From: Buddleja alternifolia
Taxonomy: Eukaryota > Streptophyta > Magnoliopsida > Lamiales > Scrophulariaceae
DNA: 64,000 nt
Assembly: GCA_019426215.1 (NCBI GenBank)
Contig: CM033393.1
Location: forward strand, 24,244,591 to 24,308,590
Direction of reading: 5' to 3'
Shown here: one piece after another, positions 36,154-48,447 of the stretch
How the letters are laid out: the number at the start of each line of letters is the position of its first letter
Numbering within the stretch: the first letter of the stretch is position 1
The notes under the pieces: model-generated
Databases searched by the model: none
Told to the model about the DNA's origin: nothing
Seen by the model: only the letters and a program-made list of their open reading frames with translations
Program-made: the position numbers and the translations under genes

Positions 36154-36660
36154 CTTCATCCGTCTCACAAAGGATGTCCACCGTGATATTTGTTTTTCAC
36201 AAAATGTTTGTCCCATATTTTAAAGAAAGCAGTTTTTCCTCAAGTGCTTATTATGCCCATTCAGTTTTATTCAGTGAGATGTAAAAAAGATATTATTCGA
36301 TAATATAATAGTTTAAGTAGAGAAGAAGGGTTTTACATACAGAACAAAAGTCCAATAGTATAACATTTAAACTTAAATCATGCCTCACATGAAATTTCCT
36401 CTTTCCTTTAAGTTTAACATTAAAATTCCCAAAAGAAATTCAATAGCTTCAGATGTAAATTACATAGCTGTAAAGAACTTTGCTCGCTTTTAAAATGTAA
36501 AGGTTTTTAGTAACTTGTATATTATAACTAAGGATACCAGATTTATCTTTTTGTATTTTTAAAAAAATGAATAGTAACTTCCGAAGAAGACAACAAAAAG
36601 TTTGGCTTTTCTTGTTTACTGAAAGAATCAAATAGGACATCCATTTTGGGATGGGTGGAG
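36154..36660. mobile_element. Stowaway-type (Tc1/mariner) MITE with TA target duplication
   Basis: Left end CTTCATCCGTCTCACAAAGG and right end (reverse strand) CTCCACCCATCCCAAAATGG both continue into ATGTCC. They are bordered by TA at 36152-36153 and 36661-36662. At 507 bp it is long for Stowaway, and no transposase is present. It lies in the probable upstream intron of the BBR/BPC gene. Confidence 0.8.
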
Positions 36661-36662
36661 TA

Positions 36663-39600
36663 ATAGAGAGCATAAGGCAAATTTATCATATATAGATCAA
36701 GGGCATTTTGGTCCATCAATATTATTCAAGGGGATATATGAAGATTTTATTAGTGAGAGGATAATTGATACCAACTCCATATTACAAGGGGGAGTTTAAC
36801 CCTTTGTTAAATTCTCAGGTTCTTTGACAAAATTTGGATGCTGCAAAAACCTTTACTGATTTTAGTTTAATCTAGTGATGTCATATAATTTCTAAAATAT
36901 AAAGGTGACATTAAGACTGTTTCTATCTACCTTTCTTCTGCTCTTTTGCCATTTCTAATTTTCTGACAAGTAAGGCGCAATAGCATATGATCACCACGAA
37001 TAAAACAATATACAGACATGCAAGACTTCATAATAAAGGGCTATATCTTTACCATCACTAAGTATAAGATTTGATCTAGAAATTCATCCCCTAAGTGGCT
37101 GTTCCTGCACAGTGAAATCACACATATTAGATATCAAATCTGAGCAAAGACGAGCAACAGACGGCCAATCATCCCAAGTATAAAAACGCACAGAATGACT
37201 TGCTATACGTTCTAACATAAACAGTATTTCCTTTGTAAATTATCTCCTGAAAATTTGTTCAATTATACTAGCCCACCCAACTTCGCACTAACAGTTACTG
37301 AGAGTCCAAGTATTAAATTAGTCAGATCAAATATATTCCTAACCATCTGCTTCAACGATTTTATTTAAATCAGAAGACAGATAAATTAAGAAAAGGGGAG
37401 AAAGTTGCTTAATATACAGTGCAATCCTTGTGGTGGGTCAAGTTACAAAATACATTTTTCATTTTTTGTTGTCTATTCATTTCCCTATTGAAAACAAAAT
37501 AAAAGATAAATAGATAATAGTGCAAAAGGAAAAAAAAATACATCTAGAATAGGTACCACATCACAATTGTATTGCTTTCAAGAACAGAGTGGCTGCATCT
37601 TGTTCTGATGTCTACTAAAAAATAAAAAGAAAAGAAGGGCGCATAAATCAGAAAGAAAGTGAAGCAGCTGCAGATGATACCAAATGAAACCATCTAATAT
37701 CAAAGATGCTAGATGTGGATAGCGGATTATACAGGTAAGGAAGGACTGAAATTGAGTGCTAATTTACGTACTTGCTTCACTGCACGAGACATCAGTATAA
37801 CTTTCATTTTGAGAACACTTTAACAGCCTTTATTAAGATTACTAATAAAGTCTGTTAGCTCTTCTCCATGTTTCTCTATTACTTTAACAAAAATAACACT
37901 GTTTCTTTTTCTTTTCATTTGTATCACACACTTCTCGTGGTATGCTAGTGTCTGTAAGTGTAACCCTAAATTGCAATCCCCCTACTTTTAGTACAAAGAG
38001 AACAACATTACAACATTAAGAGCACAGATCAAATAAGTTTCTTAAGTGTTTGGTTACTGAAAACGTAGTATAGGAAGTGCGTTTTAAATGGGAAAACAAA
38101 AGTATCACCTAAGCCAAAACATTTTGCGGTAAGTGGTTTTGAAATAGTTATAGTGCATCATCACAAGAAGAATTACATCATGTAACAATACAAGAAGCCG
38201 AATGTGCATAGTTCATGACACTATATTTTAAATCAGATGTGGGATTTGCAACCTGCTAAGCTGATAAGAAAGAATTCCACATTACTCCACAATTATATAA
38301 ATGTGAGTATAGATGATAAACAGCCAGAAAACTGGCCGTTTGTAATCTTGCAATGCTGAACAATCTCCTTCTTCCTAAAGCTGTGGGTCAACCTTGTGTA
38401 TGGAACTTATCCTTGATATGTAACCTAAACAGATGTATTGTAGTCCTTTCCTCATTTTGTCCAAGGTGAGAAAGTGCTATTCTTTACTTGGAAATTAGAG
38501 GTACCCCAAGGACGTAAATAAAACTAAAGAGGTTGTTTGCATGTGATAGAAGTTGAACTACCTTTCCAATTTACTCAATGTATTCATATTTATCAAGCAC
38601 AAATACATAGATATGAAACATTTCAACATGTTCAAATTTGGAAGCCTAGATCTTTCATGACGCAGCATTTAGCAGTGCCTACAGAAGGAATTCAAATGCT
38701 ACTAGCAATTGCTTGAAGTTTAGAATATACAAAATCCTAACGCTCTGTTTGGTTCAAAGGAAATTGGTAGGGAAGGGGAAAGAAACAGAAGGAAAACCAT
38801 TTTTCATTGTTTGGTTACAAGAGAAGATGAAAAGAAAAAGAAAATAGGAGAGCAAATCTAATACCAATTTGAGACTACACATTTTCGTCACCATTTGGTG
38901 AGGCAAAGGGTGGGAAAAGGGAATGGTTTCCTTGTGATTTCTTTTCCTTTCACTAGCAATTTCGTTGGACCAAATCTAGTGCAAAAGAAAAGTTTTAGTT
39001 TCAAACAACTACTCATATCAGTTTTCTTGATCCGCTCGCTCGACTCATTCTCAGCTTAACATCATTAGAATAAAGCTTCAGGAGTCCCGATAAAAGTAAA
39101 GAATAGAAATAGGCCAAAAATCGCGCACTTCACTCAACAAAATGATAGGAGGGCCATGTTTGTGCATACTTTTCTAACACACAGAGACCAACTGAGATCC
39201 ATGGACAAGGAAATTAGAATTCTTAATTTATATTTTCGAGTTTGTAGAAATTGGTTCAGGACAATGAGAAGATTGTGAAAATGATAATTCTTTCCATGAA
39301 TCCAATCATCTAGAGTCATGAAATCTTAAAAATAAAACTATTGCTATGAATCCAATCATCCAAGACGCCAAATCGGGAAACTGCAATCATTCCTACGCAC
39401 CCCAAGTACCCATAATGTATTTCTTAAGTCATTTCTCTAGAAGGCTCTTCGAAGAAGAGAAAACTTGGCATGAAGCTGCTAATACTAGGTAGATTGATAT
39501 TTGCCAATGTTAAGGAAGAGAATGGCAGGATGTCCGGAATAAACAAAAGATGGTCGCTTGCCCTCTTTGGTTCTTGGATTTTTATTGAGGAAACCACTAA

Positions 39601-40313
39601 GGAAAAAGTTTTTTCTTGCTTCAAGTGACAGTACATTGAGATTTATAATTTGATCCTTTTCCTCACCTAATCTAAGGTACAAACATAGCAAAAGAAAATA
39701 ACTACAACGAACTTATTATATTAAGCTAGGATGCCTGTGTGGATAACAACAACCTGTTTGGTTCTGGGATTTCAGGGAGGAAAAGGAAAGAAAATGATGA
39801 GGAAAAATATTCCCATGTTTGGTTGTGATAGGAAAAGTGGAGAAAATCATGGGCAATTGAAAAAAGATCAATTTTACTCACAAAAAGGTGAGGAAAACTG
39901 AAAAAAGACCAAGAGAAAAACAGTTGTATGCCCGCCCATGTATCGAATAAAACACCAAAATGGCAGAGAGCCTATGAGATGGAACTACCAAACTAATTCG
40001 TAATGCAGCTGCAGAAGGGGTTTGTCTAATAACATTTCTAGCTCCCAGTGGCCAAACCCAAATCAGTGAGTGCAAAAGAAATAAAAAAATAAAGAAGCAA
40101 TAATAGCACAACCAAACACCCATATAAGATAGATAGAGATTCTAAAGCAATCAAATCCTTTTTTAATGCGACTCAACTTGTTGACAACAACCACCTGAAA
40201 AGGAGAGGACAGAGATCAGGAATCAGAATGACAGGCAATTAACAAGGAAGCAGATCGAGAAATCTTAGGAATTAATAACTAAAATTAAAGATAAAGATGA
40301 AACGTTGAATTAC
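36663..40313. other. Long gene-free stretch, probable intron of the BBR/BPC gene
   Basis: No coding exon was identified. Two purine-rich patches with TGTTTGGTT-type motifs (about 38745-38960 and 39755-39900) resemble each other and may be remnants of one repeat. Minus-strand acceptor-like sites occur at 40194 (CTTTTCAG before GTGGTTG) and near 37110 (CTGTGCAG). Confidence 0.35.
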
Positions 40314-40680
40314 CAGAGAGACTCTTAGGAAGAGGGAAAAAGAACATTCACAAAAATGGCGCCTGCCCCCTTCTTCTTCTTCTTCTTCTTCTTGTCGGAG
40401 AGAAGAGAGTGTTTTTTTTTTGTTAGTGCGTCGAAGAGAATTACCAAAGATTCGTCTTCTCTATGAATTGGGAATTTCATTCCATTATGTGACGTCGTTT
40501 TGAGTGATCCCAATCCAAACGACTGCGTTAGCCAGCGTCTCCTCTGATCTGATGCGGGTCATATCATGTGTCGGGGCATTCAGCTCAGGGAGGGACTTTT
40601 GGACCCGCGTCTCTCGCCTGGCCCTTCGCTTCTTTTGTCTTATGGGTTGACTACCCGCTTTCTTGGTCAACCCCATTTCA
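40314..40680 (-). other. Possible 5' leader exon and promoter for the minus-strand gene
   Basis: This is the only GC-richer patch upstream of the BBR/BPC exon. On the minus strand it contains a (GAA)n run (from 40371-40395) and ends at a plausible donor (CTCTCTG before GTAATTC at 40314-40307). BBR/BPC genes often have spliced leaders, so this may be the first, non-coding exon. It is a guess from composition and one splice site. Confidence 0.3.
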
Positions 40681-41459
40681 GATTTTAAGTTAGAGATGGA
40701 GTTACAGTGGGACGAATTTTTTATTCCACAATGATATTACTGTCTTGTATTATGAGATTGACAAGTATTCATTTCAAAACCAAAGCTATGTGTAATGTCT
40801 GATGATAATTATAACTTCAGAGCAGATCTCCTAATGCCAGAGCAATTTTATCATCTTTAATATATTACCCCTCAATTAATCTCGTGATACTAATCGTGAC
40901 AAAAATTAATCTCAAAATTAGATTTAGCTGATAATACCATAGCGTATCTCATAATACCATAACAAAAACTATTAGATTGACAAAGATAATGTTAGCCTCA
41001 TTCAAATATCCTGAAGAAAAGAATCAAACCCTCCCTCTTTCATCGACTTTTTCTTCTCAAAGATATCCCGCGAGCTTTCACCCCATCGCATACTGGACTC
41101 TCATTTTCCATTAGATCTTTCTTCTTTCATAGTTGTGTACACATTAAATTTTTTAAATTATTTCTTTCAAATAATTATATTACAATTTGGCGGAGAGGGG
41201 CATGAAGTAGATTTTCAAATATTCAACTGGCAAATGGAACTTCTAGAAGAAAGTTTAAGTAAGTTTAAGTACTCAACTGAGCTTTGGCATTTTACTTCTG
41301 CATGCATTTTATGCATTTTCATCTTACTTGTGTGGATTGAACTTAGGAAAAATCTATGTTAACCAAGTTAAATGTTTCGAATGTTTATTTCTCTCACACA
41401 GTAAAATATATTGTGTGCGGTCCTCATACACACTTATATGAAAAAGATAGAATACACAT
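40681..41459. other. Spacer without recognised gene
   Basis: AT-rich, only short unrecognised open frames. Confidence 0.4.
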
Positions 41460-42640
41460 GCGAACCATTGAATTCGACTCATTGAACGTGGGTGTTTACA
41501 CTTAAAAATACTAAACGGGCTTTTCAAATTAAAAAAGGCCCATAAAGAAGTAATCGGAAAATAATAATCAGATTGGGCTTATGTTCGAGTAAAGCCCGGA
41601 AAAGGAATGACTTGGAAAAAGTCGAATGGACCTAGGTTTGAAGAAATCAAAAACAAAGACAAATAGAACATTCGAAAAAGAGTATGGAGCAGCCCAATAA
41701 GGATAAGAGAAAGGATAAGCCCAAACCCAGAAAATTTGAAGAGGGAGTTGACGGCGGTTCCCAAAGCAAAGGAGAACGTGGAGGTTGCGAAGAAACCGAC
41801 AAAAGAAGTGGAGTATATAAGCACGAAGAGAAAAAAAGAAGTAGGATCATCATCAGAATCACAATTCTACATTTTCGTTCTCTTAGAATTAGTTCTAGCC
41901 TTAGGAATAGTTTTTAGCGTAATGTAGGAGTAGCTCTTAGCGTCAATTAGGAGTAGTTGTAGCGTAATTTAGTATTAGACTCGATATGATTTGCCTTCAA
42001 GGCTTGTATCGGCATTCGCCTGCTTATAATTTTTCAGAACTGAAAACTTTTATGGAGGTATAAATTTTCTTTTATTCAGATTTAAGTATCGGATAGGTAA
42101 TTTGTATCTTGACTTGAGTTTTTCATTCGTCATTCTCATATTCGAAATGAACAACTAAAACTTCAATTAATGCGACTAGAACACAAGGGTTGAAAAATAA
42201 TATATTCGATCGAGAGATTCTCATGGAGGTATAAAATTATCTTTTATTCAGATTTAAGTATCGGATAGGTAATTTTTATCTTGACTTGAATTTTTCTTTC
42301 GCTATGTTATTATTTCATTCGAAGACGATAATTCGCGTTGAATCCAAGACTTGAGTCTTTAGATTCACTGTTTTCATACTCAAAATCAATAATTAAGAAT
42401 TGCGGTCCGAATAACAATTTTAAATAACACGACGAAGTGTTAAAGTCTGAGCCATTGTTTAGCGTATCGAACTCGAACACGGGGGTTGTGAGATAATTCT
42501 AAGTGGAGAATTATCACGGGGCTTGAGTTAATCGAATTAGCTCTTCCCTATTCAGTTTGTTTTTATCCAGAAACAGTGGGCCAATTGCCATGTTTTTACT
42601 CTTTAAAAATTTAAATCTTAAAAGAGTTTGTGGATAATAG
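41460..42640 (+). repeat. LTR-like non-coding repeat with internal 78-bp duplication
   Basis: A TATA-like GTATATAAGCACG (about 41813) is followed by tandem AGCGTAAT-type motifs (41917-41970). A roughly 78-bp unit starting ATGGAGGTATAAA occurs at 42052-42129 and again at 42223-42300. This looks like the promoter and R-U5 part of an LTR, but I found no clear ends or target duplication. Confidence 0.35.
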
Positions 42641-43027
42641 CAGGATGAATTTTCCAAAGTGGTAATGATTAGAAATACTGAGGAATTATGAAAGTTATGA
42701 GGGTAAAGAAAAGAACAGAAACCACTTCATTTCATGAATTGATTGAAGTTTTTAGCAGAGGATGGGGCAGGGGCACCATCAAAAGATATTTGGGGAGCAG
42801 CAAAGATAAGCCAAAAAATACCATGGACGATCAATGACGGTGGAGATATAGGGTTGTTTCCTTTGAATTTTTCTTTTGGGGGAAAGACGAGCTTGTATTA
42901 AAGAATATAATAATATGGCAGTACGGATCCTTTATTACAAATGGTGTTATATCTCCTATTACATTTACTGGCATGCATGACATTAGTTAAGTGACGTATA
43001 TTATGTGACGTATATCTCCTATTACAA

Positions 43028-44152
43028 ATGGCCTTAATCGCTACCACCAAGAGTAAGGGAAAAACGGTCAGTGAAGTGAAAGCGACAGAATCAAACAAGG
43101 ATAAGGAAAAAGCTTTATTGGTCAAGAAATTCAAGAAATTTCTAAGTTATGAAAAGAGAAATCATGTTGGACAGGCCTCATTTCAAACCCCTCCTCCTGC
43201 ACCAGCGCCTCAGTATCAAGCGCCAGTGTATTCTGCTCCTCAGCCTCTAGCGCCAGTTCAATACCAAGCGCCTCCGTCTCTGACTCAGAATCTCTCAGCG
43301 CCAATAGTTTCCAAAAGGTTATCAACTGAACAGAAAATAAAAACTAACCTTTGTTATAACTGCAGGAAACCAGGGCACTACCAGGTAAATTGTCCTTATC
43401 CAAATGTGTTTAAGCCAACAAGGCAAGACCATGCGGATATAAACCAATTCAGGAGCAACCTTCGCCAACAAGGTTAGCTAGCGGAATCTGAACCATTCTT
43501 CACACCTGAAGAGGACTTGGAATCATCAGATGAAAGCAGTGATGATGAGCCATCAAGCAACTCAGCGCTAATTTATCTTATGGCGAGAGATGAAGAAGCG
43601 TCTGATGACTCGCTATTGAAGGTAACCACTGAATTATCTCATCCTCTTTCTTATGATGAATTACTTGACAAAGTAAATGAATATTATAAAGATTGTCAAG
43701 ATGCCGTCAAGTTATATCATAATCACTTTGATATCATTTCATCGCTTACAAGTGATAACGTGACGCTCAAGGTAGAGTTGCAAGTTTAGCAACAATGCAT
43801 TGAGAAAAACCAATCACTTGAGAGTGAAATTATTTAATTAAAAAGTGATCTTGATATAATAGTCAAGAGAGAAGCTGAATTGATCACTAAACTTGCCAAA
43901 TCAGAGCAGCTTGTCTTATCATTATCTAAAGCGTCAAGAAAGTTAGATAATGTGACTGAGGTAACCAGACTTTTTGGTGAAAAGACCGGTTTAAGTTGTG
44001 ATAAATTCGGTCATAAATCAAAAGCGTCTAAGATTATGACCACCAACAAAGGAAAAGGTGTATTCTTTGTTGAGAAGAATTTAAACAGTCAAACGCTGAA
44101 TGTGTTAGAGTTAGTGCCCGGCGCACCAATTATTGGGCGCCATTCTTTGTAA
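43028..44152 (+). pseudogene. Copia/Sirevirus gag fragment
   Basis: Pieces 43028-43477, 43517-43789 and 43880-44152 carry a gag C-terminal region with the nucleocapsid knuckle CYNCRKPGHYQVNC (C-x2-C-x4-H-x4-C). An acidic serine-rich stretch (SSDESSDDEPSSN) and ALIYLMARDEE follow, and further on a coiled-coil region. This order is typical of Sirevirus gag proteins, which form the capsid-like particle. The N-terminal half of gag is missing, and several stops interrupt the frame. Confidence 0.75.
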
Positions 44153-44154
44153 TA

Positions 44155-46230
44155 GTAACTCTAGAGTTGAACAATCGTTTTCTTATAAATAAAGTCAATC
44201 TCTTTTTTATGTGTGGCATGTCTTTATTCTTAAATTAGTTTTTTACTTTAGCTTAGAATAAAGTCCCGAAGGATCACACATAGCTATGGGACATCATTGC
44301 ACATTGGGTGTGGCAATGATGGAATATGTCTCGAAGGCTGTGATCTTTAAACATTGTTCCAAGTCGTGAAAGGGTTCATCGAGATAAAGGGATATCGATG
44401 CAACCCAAAAGACTTGCTCATATGATGCATACTCTGGTAGAAGTGTATCTCGTTCCATAGATACTGGCACGGTGAAAGCCAATGCATATATGAGGGTTGT
44501 CATTGTGGTAATGTGCGAACTGAACAAGCGCATGGAAGTTCCTGAAATGGATTCCCAGTCGAATGTGGAACTTCCAGTGGTCTTGTAGTATAAGAGTAAT
44601 CCTTATGGATCTAAGATTCCATTGGATGTCTTATGCGTAACTGCGCATGTTCTTGATTTGTTACATGATCACTTTAGATGATCGAATATGGGCAAACTCA
44701 GATATGCACGTCTTACGTAGTAAAGCACGTGAGAATCAAGAGGAATCTATCTCTGACATTAGCCAGTCGGTTAATCTTCTATGGTTACATAGTGAATCGA
44801 CTTAAGGAATCTTCGGCCGAAGTATGATATCTAAAGAGGCGTAGGGTTTCCTCGTTTAGATAGTCGAAGTCGATTTCACATAACGTGGGAAACATAATAT
44901 TGAATTAATAGAGCTTAGACCTTAGCCAATGCTCTAGATTCAATCGGGAGATTAGATAGAGAGATCTTACTTATGCGAGGATCAAGATCGCAAAAGGCGT
45001 ATCTTTACTTTCGTTTTATCTAGGTCTTGGGGACCCTATGCTAGGTGGGCAACCGCAATTTGTAAGTGCCGAGAATTAGCTTGGTGACTAATTCAAGGCT
45101 TGATTAAATCAAAGGATTGATTTAATCTAGTACTTTCCATTTTAGGAAGGTACACTAGCACTGTGGGAAGGTGTACTTACTACTAGATAGAAACGAGCTT
45201 AAGGGGTCACACACTAACTCGAGAGAGTCACTGCTTGAATAGATGTGAATAATCAATTTCGAGGAAATTGAGGGAATTAGGAAAGTTTAGTACTTTCCTA
45301 ATATGGAATATAAATTAATTGAAGGATTCAATTAATTTTACTCTTTTAATTAATCTTGTAGAATTAATTAAATTAATTGACCTAGTAGAGTCCAAGTATT
45401 TTATTTAATTGGGTGGAGCCCAAGTTAAATAAATAAATGTTGAAATTAGTTGGTTGAATTTAATTTGACTTGTATTTAATTGATGGGTTGCACCTATAAT
45501 TAAATTGAGAAGTCAAAATTAAATCCTAAAGTCCAATTAAATGGAGTTGACCAATTTGTGAGTGTAAATAAGGGAGGGGACAATTTTATGTGCGGTGGAA
45601 GAGGAAAAGAGTTTTCCCCTCCTCCAAGTCTTCATAGGATAAGGATTACTAGAGAGTTTGAGAGAAAGAAAGTTTCATTTTCCTAATAGGACTCTAGGTA
45701 ATCTTCACCTATAAATAAGAGATGAAGGAGACTAAAATAAAAAGATGAAAAAGCTAAAAAATCCGCCTCCCTCTCTTAGACTTAAAATCGACTACCTCTC
45801 TCCTGTTTCCAATAAGACGTCGTTCTATTCATGTGTTGAATTAATCGACTTAGAAAATATTCCTACCCTTCACATAATCAAGCCTAAGTTAAGCTTAGAA
45901 TCGTTTTGTTGTCTAGCACGCAAGGCAAGACGATTGGTGACTTGAACGAGGTATGGATACATCTTAGAGGTGCGACGCTTGGAGCTCTCTAAACCGGGAG
46001 ATACGAAAAACGACGGCAATTTCTCACCCAAGGGAAATTGTGTGGATTTGCACCACAGGGTTGCTGAGATCCAAAGTACGAGGTGAAACGAAATTTTTGA
46101 AAGGTATAATTTCGTTTACCTCCTTATCAAATTCTATCGAACCAATTCCATATTCCTGTTTTCGGGTGGTTGTACGTTTACTTTTGTAAAATTTTAATTT
46201 CCACTGCCACGAGCCACCCGAGGGAATGAG
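44155..46230 (+). mobile_element. LTR-like insertion (probable solo LTR) inside the Sirevirus gag
   Basis: About 2.1 kb of non-coding DNA separates gag (ending near 44152) from the gag-protease continuation (from about 46230). Its core, 44350-45300, matches the repeat at 25960-30410. The only open frame of note, 45745-45945, has no recognisable domain. Exact ends and target duplication were not found, so its solo-LTR nature is inferred from size and position. Confidence 0.5.
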
Positions 46231-46317
46231 TCAACCCAACAGAATGAACCCATAGACAACGGTAAGAGGCCAAATGAGAAGGTCAACACCAACTCAGGCA
46301 ACAAGGAGAAGACGAAA

Positions 46318-46996
46318 GTGAATGATTCACAAAGGAAGGTCCATCCTAACGCTCAAAAGGCTAAGGATAAACGTTCTACAAGTGAATCAAACGCTAAGCA
46401 TCAATCGCCAAAAGCGACTCCTAAGCCAGTGCCGAGGAAATACGAGCGTCAATATCCTCAAAGATCTAGATCATATTATCGATACTATGATGATTATGAT
46501 TATGATTACGACTATGATTACTATTATAATCGAGGATATTATTATACACCTAAAAAGCACACAAAACGCAAACTGAAACCCAAGAAGGCCAGTCCTCCTG
46601 TAACGAAGACAAGGCAAATATGGGTTCCGAAAGTTTTAATTCAAACTAAAGCTACTAATGTTGAAGGACCAAGACAAAATGGGTACCTAAGAAGAATTAG
46701 AACTGCCCTTTAAATGCAGATATCTAGAGCCAACACCGATGCTTCACTTTGGTACATTGATTGTGGGTCGTCAAGGCACATGACTAACTTAAAGGATCTC
46801 TTGATCAACTATCGTGCAGCCAATGGTCCTCAAGTTATATTCGGTGATAACTCCAAAGGTAAAACCAAAGGTATAGGTATCATGCATAAGGGAAACGTCA
46901 TGATAAATGACTTATATTATGTTGAGGGTCTTAAGCATAATTTATTAAGCATAAGTCAATTTTGTGATAAAGGTTTTGAAGTAAAATTTACAAACG
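46318..46996 (+). pseudogene. Copia gag-pol fragment: basic spacer and aspartic protease
   Basis: Frame 46318-46713 is lysine-rich with a low-complexity Tyr-Asp run and ends before a stop. The following frame from 46714 contains the Copia protease WYIDCGSSRHMT and LLSISQFCDKGFEV. The active site reads DCG where the family has DSG or DTG, one base from DSG, so it is probably dead. The match ends at about 46997, where unrelated DNA begins; integrase and RT are absent. Confidence 0.75.
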
Positions 46997-47157
46997 CATG
47001 CCGCTGCCGCCGTCTCTTGGTTCAAATCAGCAAACCCAGCTTCCGGTGGTGGTCGGGTATGGCTTCCGGAGGTGGTTGGAGCGGTGGCTTCCGGCGGCGG
47101 TCCGTCAAAGTGAATGAGTGGTGGTGTTGGGGTGGTAGCCATGTTGCAGGTATACAT
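46997..47157 (+). other. Short GC-rich fragment joined to the retrotransposon
   Basis: A Gly/Arg/Trp-rich GGTGG/CCGGCGG repeat-like piece of about 160 bp in AT-rich surroundings starts abruptly after the protease. It ends at TGCAG/GTATAC, which resembles a splice donor. It may be a captured host gene piece or an unrelated repeat. Confidence 0.3.
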
Positions 47158-48180
47158 ACATATACTTATGTGTATATATATACATATATATTATTAATAT
47201 ATCTTTATAGATTATAAATTAAAAGTATATATTTATATATAAAATATGTTTTTAAATAAAATAAATAATTAAATATATTATGTTTAATATGGACTGTTGA
47301 TATCTTTTAGATCTAGGGATGCGATTAATCAAATCTAAACAATATATAAATTTTAATCTGGACCATCAATTTTTATCCTATTTGATCCAATGGTTGTTAA
47401 TCAGAGGCAAAAATTGTCCAAAAAAGTCAAAAAAAAATTACATCTAGTCCCACTACGAGCGAGTTAGGCGCGTAGGGGGCTAAATGCTACCTTTATTTTT
47501 TTTCATAGGGGGAGTGCTCTGTGAACTTTTTTATCACGGCGGGGGGGGGGGGGGGGGGGGGCGCTTTTGTATGATTCCATACATCACAGGGGGTACAAGC
47601 GATTTTCCTCAGAAATAAAGAGATCAAATACATATAATTTTATATGAGATAACATCATCAAATTGTAAAGAATATGTGTTCAATACTAATTCTTTAATTT
47701 GATACATCTATATATTTATCATTGTTAGCCATAAATATGAATGGAAATATTATCTATTCAAAACAAAACATGTGGGTTAAACTAAAAAAGGTAGAAAATT
47801 CATGTATTCTTTGTAATTAAATTTGCTTCTTAGATAATTTCTTTGATCAATATTGTCCGACATCATCGCATATCATTAGGAATCAATAATTTTCTATCCA
47901 AAAAAAAAAAACACTAGGGATAGATAACAAGTGTTTTTGTTTGATGCTCCAAAAATGCATCCACACCACCGTCGTTCTTTGCTCATTTACCCCCACATTA
48001 CAATCACAATTCCCTCGATTTTCAGAATCTCTTTAAATCTCCTAGATGAAATCCGTTAGAAATGGGAGAAAATTTAGGCCTTAACTCAGCAAGAAAACAC
48101 ACCCCTAAAACAAAACTATGGCTGAAGTCCAAACAGTGTTCTTTCTTTCCGGATAAGATAGGCATACATACCCCAACATC
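47158..48180. other. Spacer with poly-G tract, no gene
   Basis: AT-rich DNA, with 21 consecutive G at 47541-47561 within an unclassified repeat (TAGTCCCACTACGAGCGAG ... ACAGGGGGTACAAGCGA). No open frames of note. Confidence 0.5.
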
Positions 48181-48213
48181 CAATTCGAAATGCAATCGAT
48201 GGTGTCGATATAC

Positions 48214-48228
48214 CCACGTGGACGTGTC
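48214..48228 (+). promoter_or_regulatory. Paired ABRE-type elements in the histone H1 promoter
   Basis: CCACGTGG (48214-48221, G-box) runs directly into ACGTGTC (48222-48228). Two ACGTG cores this close are the classical arrangement for ABF/AREB bZIP factors in ABA- and drought-responsive promoters. They lie about 220 bp upstream of the H1 start codon. Confidence 0.6.
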
Positions 48229-48326
48229 AGATCTCTCCTAAGAAACAAAAATGCCGGGATCCGTGTCACTTCAAAACTGTCCAACTAGAGTTCAGTATCC
48301 CGTATCACGAGGGTTGGTCTCCGCTC

Positions 48327-48345
48327 TATATATATATATATATAT
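48327..48345 (+). promoter_or_regulatory. TA-rich core promoter of the histone H1 gene
   Basis: CTCTATATATATATA about 100 bp before the ATG can serve as TATA box. It is also a short TA microsatellite, so its length may vary. Confidence 0.4.
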
Positions 48346-48447
48346 GGACACAAAAACTAGTAACACTAATACCATTCACAAAATCATTTCATAATTCAAT
48401 ATCCTTTCTCTTTCGGCAGTCTTTGATCTCCTTATAAATAGTCCGTG

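Noticed and set aside
38745..39900. TGTTTGGTT-containing patches as a MITE pair
   Set aside because: Two purine-rich patches look alike, but no terminal inverted repeats or target duplications could be defined.
40325..40676. Two minus-strand frames of about 60 codons
   Set aside because: Lysine run from a (GAA)n repeat and no recognisable domain; more likely leader or promoter DNA.
41647..41927. Overlapping frames on both strands around 41.7-41.9 kb
   Set aside because: Purine-rich LTR-like DNA gives open frames by composition; no domain seen.
45745..45945. 66-codon frame in the LTR-like insertion
   Set aside because: Lies in non-coding LTR-type repeat with no recognisable domain.
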